6,953 nucleotides of DNA from Gemmatimonadota bacterium (lineage in GTDB: Bacteria; Gemmatimonadota; Gemmatimonadetes; Longimicrobiales; Gaopeijiaceae). A model generated the notes under the pieces. That model was not told the origin of the DNA. It was given only the letters and a program-made list of their open reading frames with translations, and did not search any database. The stretch spans positions 1-6,953 of the forward strand of contig JACQVC010000053.1 in NCBI GenBank assembly GCA_016209995.1, given 5' to 3'. Shown one piece after another: positions 1 through 5,587 of this stretch; position 1 is the stretch's first letter, and each line of letters opens with the position of its first letter. The position numbers and the translations under genes are program-made.

Positions 1-660
1 CGAGTACGGGCCCAACAGCCACTTGTAGCCCGCGCAGACCAGAGCGTCGGGCTCCAGTCTCTGAACGTCGAAAGGCAGCGCCCCGACCGACTGCGTGCCG
101 TCCACGACGAACACCGCACCCATAGCTCGAGCTCGCTCACCGATCCGCTCGAGAGCGAAACGCGTGCCGTCCGTCCAATGCACGTGTCCCAGCGACACCA
201 CGGCCGTACTCGCGTCGATGGCCTCGAGAACACGCGCGTTCCACTCCTCTCCTCGCCGGGAAGAGTCGGCGGGCGGCGCAACGATCCGCAGATCGAGTCC
301 GGCTCGTTCCGCGAGGCGCTGCCAGGCGTAGTAGTTGCCCGGGAACTCCTCATGCGTGAGCACGATGTTCTGACCGCGCTCGACTGGCACGTTCTTCGCA
401 ACCGTGGCGATTCCGTACGACGACGCCGGGATGATCGCGACCCGCTCTGCGTCACTCGCGTTGACCAGGCGCGCGAAGAGGCGGCGGACCTCATCGCTCT
501 TGTCGAAGAAATCCGGGGACTGAATCGCGTGGGGCTGCGCCCGCTGCCGAATCCCCGCGGTCCCCGCTTCCTGCACCGGATAGGAGAGCGGCGCCATGTA
601 CGCGCAGTTCAGGTAATGGATGTCTGGCGGCAATGGGAACAAACGGCGTTGGCAGGTCAT
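1..660 (-). CDS. Class V aminotransferase-fold PLP-dependent enzyme (3' end cut off by window)
   Basis: Reading the minus strand from ATG 660 gives 220 residues open to the window edge, so the C-terminal half is missing. The fold-type I PLP signature of class V aminotransferases and cysteine-desulfurase-like enzymes is visible. The N-terminus LNCAYMAPLS is the family's substrate-side motif. ASSYGIAT (79-86) is the phosphate-binding loop. EEFPGNYYAW (104-113) and HVHWTDG (159-165) are typical of the group. VVDGTQSVGA (185-194) supplies the pyridine-nitrogen Asp187 and Gln190. CAGYKWLLGPY (209-219) carries the Schiff-base Lys213. The family includes aminotransferases, epimerases and desulfurases, and substrate cannot be read from this half. 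In-frame ATGs at 666 and 699 are also possible, and none has a strong Shine-Dalgarno. ATG 660 is chosen because the conserved N-terminus starts just after it. The neighbour at 822 is divergent, so it need not share a function. Confidence 0.9.
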   Translation of the reverse strand, partial: MTCQRRLFPLPPDIHYLNCAYMAPLSYPVQEAGTAGIRQRAQPHAIQSPDFFDKSDEVRRLFARLVNASDAERVAIIPASSYGIATVAKNVPVERGQNIVLTHEEFPGNYYAWQRLAERAGLDLRIVAPPADSSRRGEEWNARVLEAIDASTAVVSLGHVHWTDGTRFALERIGERARAMGAVFVVDGTQSVGALPFDVQRLEPDALVCAGYKWLLGPYS

Positions 661-735
661 CACCATGCCGGGCTGCGAACCGCTGAGGTCTTGGCGCATT
701 CTGTTCACAATCCTATGGGTGTCCGGTGGCCCGGC

Positions 736-754
736 GAGCAGCCTGAGCCTGCTC
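736..754. repeat. 19-bp inverted repeat between divergent genes (possible operator)
   Basis: The arms GAGCAG and CTGCTC are perfect 6-bp reverse complements separated by 7 bp. The position between two divergent genes is where a regulator would bind. Arms of this length also arise by chance several times in a window this size, so an operator role is only a suggestion. Confidence 0.25.
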
Positions 755-808
755 CTAGACCGAAGGCCTTGTCGACGTTATCGTAAAGGATTCCAGAACA
801 CGCTACAT

Positions 809-813
809 GGAGG
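809..813 (+). promoter_or_regulatory. Shine-Dalgarno GGAGG setting the start at 822
   Basis: GGAGG lies 8 bases before ATG 822, an ideal spacing. It overlaps an earlier in-frame ATG at 807, which would add five residues but has no such site of its own. This decides the start of the following gene. Confidence 0.75.
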
Positions 814-821
814 ACGGGGGA

Positions 822-1382
822 ATGAGTTATCGCACGCATCCGGACAGAATCCTCGACCACATCGATCGCGAGCGCAATCGGGACCTCGATGATCCCGGGG
901 CGCCGACCGTACGTCAGGCCAGCGCTCGCGAGCTTGGCACGGAAAAGCCCGACCCCTCCTCCACCCAGCACGAACGACTCACCCGAATCTTCAATCTCAT
1001 TGACACCAGTTACACGAAGACCGCGCAGAGCGCGGACCTTCGGCGTATCGCGGCACGTTTTCGCGGCATTGGCGACCTCGCAGAGCACCGCGCGCGCGGC
1101 GACGTGACGATTTCGGTGCAGTATCTGGATGCGCAGCGCAATGATGACGTAGCCATGGCGCCCTTCGAGGTCCGCCCGGACGCGCTGGAAGAGGCAAAAG
1201 AGGCGACGGGAACGAGCCGCGCAGACGTAAACGCGTTGAAGGTGCTGCGCGAGCATCTGCGCGAGGGCGTGATGGCTGCGTACGCGAAGCTCGAGCCGCG
1301 GCTCCGCGCGGCCATTCGCGACCGCGCCGACCTGGGCCACGTGAGCGTGCAGATCACGGTCGACCTCAGGGCGGCAGGCTAG
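822..1382 (+). CDS. Uncharacterised soluble protein, 186 residues
   Basis: I do not recognise this family. The start at 822 is set by a GGAGG 8 bases upstream. The protein has no signal peptide and no membrane segment. The N-terminal 50 residues are charged and probably flexible (SYRTHPDRILDHIDRERNR, then a Pro/Asp/Ser-rich stretch). Residues 51-90 look helical. Two predicted strands, GDVTISVQYL (93-102) and GHVSVQITVDL (172-182), flank a long amphipathic helical region (119-170) rich in Ala, Arg, Glu and Leu, which suggests a small alpha/beta domain. There are no cysteines and no obvious catalytic motif. Codon choice matches the neighbours, and a well-placed Shine-Dalgarno supports a real gene. 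It is the first gene of the plus-strand cluster, and only 8 bp separate it from the small membrane protein, so the two are probably co-transcribed. Confidence 0.7.
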   Translation: MSYRTHPDRILDHIDRERNRDLDDPGAPTVRQASARELGTEKPDPSSTQHERLTRIFNLIDTSYTKTAQSADLRRIAARFRGIGDLAEHRARGDVTISVQYLDAQRNDDVAMAPFEVRPDALEEAKEATGTSRADVNALKVLREHLREGVMAAYAKLEPRLRAAIRDRADLGHVSVQITVDLRAAG

Positions 1383-1390
1383 CCCAGAGA

Positions 1391-1594
1391 GTGCCCCGAC
1401 CCGCTTCCGATCCGTCTCCGAAGCGTGTCTCGCCGCGGGCCATGCTTCCCGCACTGCTCGCCATAGCTGCACTTCTCTTCCTGATTCTCGGCTTTCTCGA
1501 CCTGGTGAGGCGCGACTCTCTGATCCGCGAGCTCCTGCGCCAGGACGATCAACGCCCTCCGATCCAGCGGGTCCTCGACAGGCTGCGGCGCTGA
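1391..1594 (+). CDS. Small single-span membrane protein, 67 residues
   Basis: The GTG start at 1391 lies 8 bp after the previous stop and gives 67 residues. The layout is a basic, Pro-rich N-terminus (about 17 residues), one strongly hydrophobic helix (about 18-40, MLPALLAIAALLFLILGF), then a charged tail rich in Arg, Asp and Gln (RRDSLIRELLRQDDQ). This fits a bitopic membrane protein or a signal-anchor. Positive charges flank both ends of the helix, so orientation is unclear. An in-frame ATG at 1442 would remove the basic leader and begin right at the helix. Neither start has a strong ribosome site. No family is recognised, and I assign no function. The close spacing suggests co-transcription with the gene before it. 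Confidence 0.6.
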   Translation: MPRPASDPSPKRVSPRAMLPALLAIAALLFLILGFLDLVRRDSLIRELLRQDDQRPPIQRVLDRLRR

Positions 1595-1638
1595 TTTGCC
1601 GTGGCTGGCGTGATGAGACATGTCGCGGCGGTGAATCC

Positions 1639-1926
1639 GTGATTACCGAGCGTGCGGGCGGAATCGAAATCGCCGTGCAGGCGCAGCCCCGGGCCGCGCA
1701 AAGCACCATCGTGGGTGAGCACGGGGGACGACTCAAAGTGCGGCTGGCGGCGCCGCCGGTCGAAGGCGCGGCCAACGACGAGCTCGTGCGCGTGTTGGCG
1801 AAAGCGCTCGGCGTGCCGCGCTCGGCCGTCACCGTCGTGCGGGGACACGCCTCCCGGGCGAAGACGGTCAGGATCGCGGGCGTCACCGCCGCCGCCGCCC
1901 GCCGCGCCCTCGAGACTCAGACATGA
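1639..1926 (+). CDS. yggU: DUF167 / UPF0235 family protein (YggU-like)
   Basis: The protein has 95 residues, the usual length for the family (E. coli YggU is about the same size). The family core is present: a first strand with IAVQAQPRAAQSTIVG (11-26), the diagnostic block LKVRLAAPPVEGAAN (32-46), a helix LVRVLAKALGV (49-59), and GHASRAKTVRI (69-79). DUF167 is a small alpha/beta fold conserved in bacteria, archaea and eukaryotes, with no firmly established biochemical role. The GTG start at 1639 is the most N-terminal start in this frame and keeps the first family strand intact, with only a weak purine-rich stretch upstream. Its TGA overlaps the ATG of the next gene (ATGA, 1923-1926), so the two are translationally coupled. 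The family often sits near yggT and proC elsewhere, but not here. Confidence 0.9.
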   Translation: MITERAGGIEIAVQAQPRAAQSTIVGEHGGRLKVRLAAPPVEGAANDELVRVLAKALGVPRSAVTVVRGHASRAKTVRIAGVTAAAARRALETQT

Positions 1927-2855
1927 GCCGCCGCGCGCTCTTCATCTTCGTCGACGGCGTCGGAATCGGTCCGGCCGACCCCGAGCTGAACCCCTTCCTC
2001 CGGGCCGGGCTTCCCGCGCTCAAAACGCTGCTCGGAGGGAAGATCCCGACGCTGGACGACCCCGCCATTTGCGGCCCGGCCACGGCCATCGCACCGCTGG
2101 ACGCCGTCCTCGGCGTGCCCGGCACGCCGCAGAGCGGCACGGGCCAGACCGCTCTTCTGACCGGACGCAACGCGCCTCGTCTGTACGGCAGGCACTTCGG
2201 CCCCTGGACGCCCGTCGCTCTGCGGCCGCTCCTCGAACAGGAGAACCTGATGAGCGCGGCTGCGCGCGCGGGCCTTCGCGCCGCCTTCGCGAACGCGTAT
2301 CCGAAATGGTACTTCGAGCGGCACGGGTTCCGGCGGTCGCCGGCTCCCCCGCTGGCGGCGCGCGCCAGCGGGCTGCTGAACCGCCATGCGGACTCGCTGC
2401 GCAGCGGCGAGGCGGTGGCGAGCGAGATCGTGAACACCGGATGGCGCGGTCGCCTCGGGCACGCCGAAGTCCCCGACATCGAGCCTGCCGAGGCGGGTGC
2501 GAACCTGGCCCGCATAGCCGCCGGCGAGGACCTCACCGTCTTCGCCCACTACTCGACGGACTTGGCCGGCCACAGGGGCGGAATGGAGGGTGCCGTCCGG
2601 GCCCTCCAGGTCGTAGACGAATTTCTGGGCGGGGTCGTGAAGGCGCTTCCGGCCGACACGCTGCTGCTGCTCGCGAGCGACCACGGGAACATCGAAGATG
2701 TCCGCGGAGGACACACGACGAATCCTGCTTTGGGGCTGATCGCCGGTCCTGATGCCAGCGCACAGGCCCAACGTCTGCGCGCGATCACCGATGTGCCGCA
2801 GGTCCTGATGGAGTGGTTGGGCGTGCCGAGCCAGCAGGAGCCACGACACGGGTAG
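1923..2855 (+). CDS. Alkaline-phosphatase-superfamily metalloenzyme (phosphoglycerate mutase/phosphopentomutase-like)
   Basis: The 310 residues carry the full two-metal ligand pattern of the iPGM/phosphopentomutase branch of the alkaline phosphatase superfamily. FVDGVGIG gives Asp11. HYSTDLAGH gives Asp213 and His217. SDHGNIED gives Asp253 and His254. GGHTTNP gives His264. The segment GTPQSGTGQTALLTG (67-81) occupies the position of the nucleophile loop, where Ser71, Thr73 or Thr76 could be the phosphoryl-accepting residue. The protein is much shorter than cofactor-independent phosphoglycerate mutase (about 510 residues) and lacks its GNSEVGH motif, so it is unlikely to be GpmI itself. A phosphatase, mutase or phosphotransferase on a small phosphorylated substrate is the safe reading. 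It looks cytoplasmic, with no clear signal peptide. It is coupled to yggU by an ATGA overlap, and no strong Shine-Dalgarno of its own is needed. Confidence 0.85.
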   Translation: MSRRALFIFVDGVGIGPADPELNPFLRAGLPALKTLLGGKIPTLDDPAICGPATAIAPLDAVLGVPGTPQSGTGQTALLTGRNAPRLYGRHFGPWTPVALRPLLEQENLMSAAARAGLRAAFANAYPKWYFERHGFRRSPAPPLAARASGLLNRHADSLRSGEAVASEIVNTGWRGRLGHAEVPDIEPAEAGANLARIAAGEDLTVFAHYSTDLAGHRGGMEGAVRALQVVDEFLGGVVKALPADTLLLLASDHGNIEDVRGGHTTNPALGLIAGPDASAQAQRLRAITDVPQVLMEWLGVPSQQEPRHG

Positions 2856-2894
2856 TCCGCCCACAGAGCAGTCAGGCCAACTCAACCGGACCGT

Positions 2895-2908
2895 TGCCGG
2901 GGACGGCA
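2895..2908 (+). other. Short GNRA-loop hairpin in the gap before the secretion ATPase gene
   Basis: TGCCG and CGGCA form a perfect 5-bp stem closing a GGGA (GNRA-type) tetraloop. It sits midway in the 97-bp gap between the metalloenzyme stop and the TTG start of the ATPase. No T-run follows, so it is not a standard intrinsic terminator. It may be a chance hairpin or a structure in the leader of the downstream gene. Confidence 0.25.
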
Positions 2909-2952
2909 CTCGGCTGCACCGCGGCCCACACAGTCATGGTCGGGCCCTGATC

Positions 2953-4746
2953 TTGCCCGCCATCCTCGCCGGCGTGGCAGCGAGATCGAAGGTCCTGGGC
3001 CGCCTGCTGGTGGAGTGCGGTGAGCTGAGCGACGACGCGCTGGCCAGCGCGCTGCAGGAGCAGCGCCAGACGGGACTGCGGCTGGGCGAGGTTCTGGTGC
3101 GGCGGGGGTTGGCGGACGAAGCGGCGATCGCACTCGCTCTCTCCGCCCAGCTGAACCTTCCAGTCGCGGACGCGCCGCTGGAGCCGGAGTCGGGTGCGCT
3201 CGCGCTGGTGCGGCCGGAACTGGCGCGCGAGCGCAAGGTGCTGCCGCTGGCGGCGACGGGTCGCGTACTGCGTCTGGCGATGGTCGATCCGCTGGATCTC
3301 CGGACGATCGACGACATCCAGTTCCAGACGGGCCGGCGAGTGGAGCCGAGCGTGGCGGCCGCCTCGGTGCTGGCGGAAGCGCTGGCACGGTCGTACGGCG
3401 GTGAGCTGAGCGATATTGTCGATCGGCTGCCCGGGCACCGACCGACAAACGACGACAGCGCACGGGCGCTCGAGCGCGCGGCGAGCGCCGCGCCGATCGT
3501 GAAGCTGGTGGACTTGATCCTGCGGCGAGCGGTCGAGCAGCGGGCCAGCGACATACACATCGAACGGCACGAGCGTGAGCTGCACGTTCGCTACCGCATC
3601 GACGGCGTTCTGCAGCGCGTCATGGATCTTCCCTCGGCGAGTCATCCCGCGGTGATCTCACGAATCAAAGTCATGGCGGGGATGGACATCGCGGTGAAGC
3701 GCCGCCCGCAGGATGGGCGCTTCCCCCTATCGCACGGCGCTACGCGCCTGACCGTGCGCGTCTCGACGTTGCCCACGTCGGGTGGTGAGAAGGCCGTGAT
3801 CCGGATCCTGGACCCTGCGGATTCACCGCGGAACCTCGACGCCCTGGGTGTCGCGGACGATGATCTGGCTCGCCTGCGCGCACTGCTGGCGCAGGGTCAG
3901 GGCGTGATTCTGGCGGCCGGGCCGACGGGAAGCGGCAAGACGAGCACGCTGTTCGGTGCGCTGGGCGAGCTGGACCGGGATCGCCTGAACATCGTCACGC
4001 TGGAGGACCCGATCGAGTATCGGCTGCCGGGCATCAGTCAGGTTCACGTTCAGCCGCGGGCCGGCCTCACGTTCGCTGCGGCGTTGCGCGCCATTCTTCG
4101 GCAGGATCCGGACGTCGTGATGGTCGGCGAGATTCGGGACGGTGAGACGGCGGAGATCGCCATGTCGGCGGCGACGACCGGGCACCTCGTGCTCTCGACG
4201 ATTCACACCAACGACGCGGCGGGCACGATCGGCCGGCTTCTCCACATGGGTGTGCCGCCCTACCTGGTGGCGGCGGGCCTAGCGGGCGTCGTGGCCCAGC
4301 GGCTGGTGCGCAGACTCTGCGCAGCGTGCGGCGGGCGGGGAACCGGCTGCGATCGCTGCCACGACGGCTATCGCGGCCGCATCGGTGTCTTCGAGGTTCT
4401 GGTAGTAGACGATGGGCTGCGCGCCGAGATCCTGCGAGAGGCTCCGCTCGCCGCTCTGCGTGCGGTCGCGGCCGAGAACGGCATGCGCCCGATGACCGAA
4501 GACGCGCGGCGTAAGGTCGAGGCCGGGATTACGTCGAGCGAGGAGCTGGCCCGCGTGGCCGGCCTTACGACCTCCACCACGCCGCCCTGCACGTCCTGCG
4601 GTGCGGAGGTTCCGTCGGGCGCACTCGGCTGCCCCGGTTGCGGGGCGTTGCGCCGCCATGCATGCGCGTGCGGGCATGACCTCGAGAAGGGGTGGCGCTT
4701 CTGCCCGTTCTGCTTGAGACCCGCCGCTCAGGGCAACAGCGGGTAG
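2953..4746 (+). CDS. GspE/PulE/PilB family secretion or pilus assembly ATPase with C-terminal double zinc ribbon
   Basis: This hexameric cytoplasmic ATPase (597 residues) powers type II secretion or type IV pilus extension. The N-terminal MshEN/GspE-II domain spans about 13-155 (LGRLLVECGELSD, LGEVLVRRGL). The N2 domain includes SDIHIE, RYRIDG and RIKVMAGMDIAVKRRPQDGR. The core has Walker A GPTGSGKT (323-330, Lys329), Asp box VTLEDPIEY (348-356), Walker B DVVMVGEIRD (387-396, Glu393) and His box TTGHLVLSTIHTND (408-421). The inserted zinc site is very compact, C456-x2-C459 and C466-x2-C469. After the normal family end come about 50 extra residues with two more ribbons: C546/C549/C560/C563 and C571/C573/C584/C587. 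The TTG start at 2953 has no Shine-Dalgarno, and GTG 2974 is an alternative. No pilin, platform or secretin gene is adjacent, so pilus versus secretion cannot be decided. Confidence 0.93.
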   Translation: MPAILAGVAARSKVLGRLLVECGELSDDALASALQEQRQTGLRLGEVLVRRGLADEAAIALALSAQLNLPVADAPLEPESGALALVRPELARERKVLPLAATGRVLRLAMVDPLDLRTIDDIQFQTGRRVEPSVAAASVLAEALARSYGGELSDIVDRLPGHRPTNDDSARALERAASAAPIVKLVDLILRRAVEQRASDIHIERHERELHVRYRIDGVLQRVMDLPSASHPAVISRIKVMAGMDIAVKRRPQDGRFPLSHGATRLTVRVSTLPTSGGEKAVIRILDPADSPRNLDALGVADDDLARLRALLAQGQGVILAAGPTGSGKTSTLFGALGELDRDRLNIVTLEDPIEYRLPGISQVHVQPRAGLTFAAALRAILRQDPDVVMVGEIRDGETAEIAMSAATTGHLVLSTIHTNDAAGTIGRLLHMGVPPYLVAAGLAGVVAQRLVRRLCAACGGRGTGCDRCHDGYRGRIGVFEVLVVDDGLRAEILREAPLAALRAVAAENGMRPMTEDARRKVEAGITSSEELARVAGLTTSTTPPCTSCGAEVPSGALGCPGCGALRRHACACGHDLEKGWRFCPFCLRPAAQGNSG

Positions 4747-4792
4747 TCGAACAGATCGCTGAAAGACTAGCGGGTCGCGTTGCGGGCGCCTG

Positions 4793-5353
4793 TCAGCCCA
4801 ACACCGCCTCGACCAGGACGTCCAGATCCGGTAAGGCCGCGGGACGCAGCAGATCGCCGGCACGGTAACGGCGCACGTCGCGGTAGCCTTCCGTGCCGGG
4901 CTCGCGAAACACGTCGATCGCACTGGCCGGAAGATCCACCAGCCAGTATTCCGCGATCCCGGCTCGGGCGTAGAGCGCGGCTTTGGCTCCCCGGTCGAAC
5001 TCCACAGTCGTCTCCCCCACCTCGATCAGCAAGAGGACGTCGTCCGCTCCGGGATGCGCCGAGGCATAATGGTCTTCCCGTGGCCGCACCAGGGCCAGGT
5101 CGGGCTCGGGCGCCGAGAGATCGCTCAGATGAATCGGGCACTGCACTCTCACCAGCGCGCGGTCGCCCACTCCACGCGTCAGGAGTTGGGTCAGCCGGCT
5201 CACACACGCGGCATGGGGGCTCCCCATCGCGGCCATCTGGATGATCTCGCCCTCGATCAGTTCCAGGCGCTCGCCGGCGCTCAGGATGCCGAGCTCCGCC
5301 ATCCGCAGATACTCGTCCACGGTGAAGCGCCGTTTGGGCAGCGGTAGCGACAT
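4793..5353 (-). CDS. Uma2 family protein (DUF820, PD-(D/E)XK nuclease fold)
   Basis: The product has 186 residues, typical for Uma2. It begins MSLPLPKRRFTVDEYLRMAE, the usual family N-terminus. The nuclease-fold residues are present: ERLELIEGEII with Glu35, PEPDLALV with Asp85, LLIEVGETT with Glu111, then Asp120 and Lys124 in the segment leading to YARAGIAEYWLVDL. Uma2 proteins are predicted restriction-endonuclease-like and are often found in many copies per genome. Their in-cell targets are not well established. The start at 5353 is chosen because GGAG (minus strand, 5365-5362) lies 8 bases upstream. The frame stays open to 5572, but the extra residues (Arg/Ser/Ala-rich, starts without ribosome sites) do not resemble the family. 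The gene stands alone, convergent with the secretion ATPase 46 bp away. Confidence 0.88.
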   Translation of the reverse strand: MSLPLPKRRFTVDEYLRMAELGILSAGERLELIEGEIIQMAAMGSPHAACVSRLTQLLTRGVGDRALVRVQCPIHLSDLSAPEPDLALVRPREDHYASAHPGADDVLLLIEVGETTVEFDRGAKAALYARAGIAEYWLVDLPASAIDVFREPGTEGYRDVRRYRAGDLLRPAALPDLDVLVEAVLG

Positions 5354-5587
5354 CTCGCCGTCTCCGATCCCCGATCGCGCAGCTACCTGCCCCGGCGTCG
5401 GAACCGCACGTTCGTCGGATGCGCGGGGCGCGTCCATGCTCATGCGAGCCAATGTAGCCAACCGGTTGATGGAGTGGGAGGGACGACCAAGAGGGCACCA
5501 GGCTTCCTCTAGCGAGGCAGCGCGCGAAGAAACCCGACCAGTGCCCGCTTTTCGTCTGGCGCCGTGGGCCACGTTGAATGCACTCCC
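5354..5587. other. Intergenic spacer between ABC-2 permease and Uma2 gene
   Basis: This stretch of about 230 bp should contain the end of the exporter transcript and the Uma2 promoter. I see no stem followed by a T-run after the permease stop, and no convincing -35/-10 pair. A perfect 10-bp palindrome CAACCGGTTG (5459-5468) lies about 90 bp upstream of the Uma2 start, and a TACATT hexamer on the minus strand overlaps its downstream side. Both are weak. The minus-strand reading frame of Uma2 is open across most of this stretch, but nothing in it resembles a protein domain. Confidence 0.35.

Larger units (their letters stand above)
661..821. promoter_or_regulatory. Divergent intergenic region, presumed to hold promoters for both flanking genes
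   Basis: This stretch of about 160 bp separates the minus-strand aminotransferase from the plus-strand unknown gene, so promoters for both directions should lie here. I see no convincing -35/-10 pair on either strand. A TAGGAT hexamer read on the minus strand (716-711) could be a -10 for the aminotransferase but lacks a good -35. The most distinct element is the inverted repeat at 736-754, listed separately. Assignment as a promoter region rests on gene orientation. Confidence 0.35.

Noticed and set aside
705..1886. 393-codon open frame on the minus strand
   Set aside because: It runs antisense across three better-supported plus-strand genes. Its product is Arg/Ala/Ser-rich with no domain, typical of a GC-rich shadow frame.
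1652..2752. 366-codon open frame on the plus strand
   Set aside because: It overlaps yggU and the metalloenzyme in another frame. The translation is almost all Arg, Pro, Ser and Gly with no recognisable motif.
1917..2909. 330-codon open frame on the minus strand
   Set aside because: It is antisense to the metalloenzyme, whose six metal-binding residues show which strand is coding.
4747..4792. Possible bidirectional terminator between convergent genes
   Set aside because: The best stem (CGCT...AGCG around 4761-4776) is only four or five pairs with no T-run on either strand.
5459..5468. Palindrome CAACCGGTTG upstream of Uma2 as an operator
   Set aside because: Ten-bp perfect palindromes are expected several times by chance in about 7 kb, and no matching second copy was noticed.
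5354..5572. N-terminal extension of the Uma2 protein to an ATG at 5572
   Set aside because: The extension lacks family similarity and its ATGs have no ribosome site, while the ATG at 5353 has GGAG at 8 bases and matches the family N-terminus.
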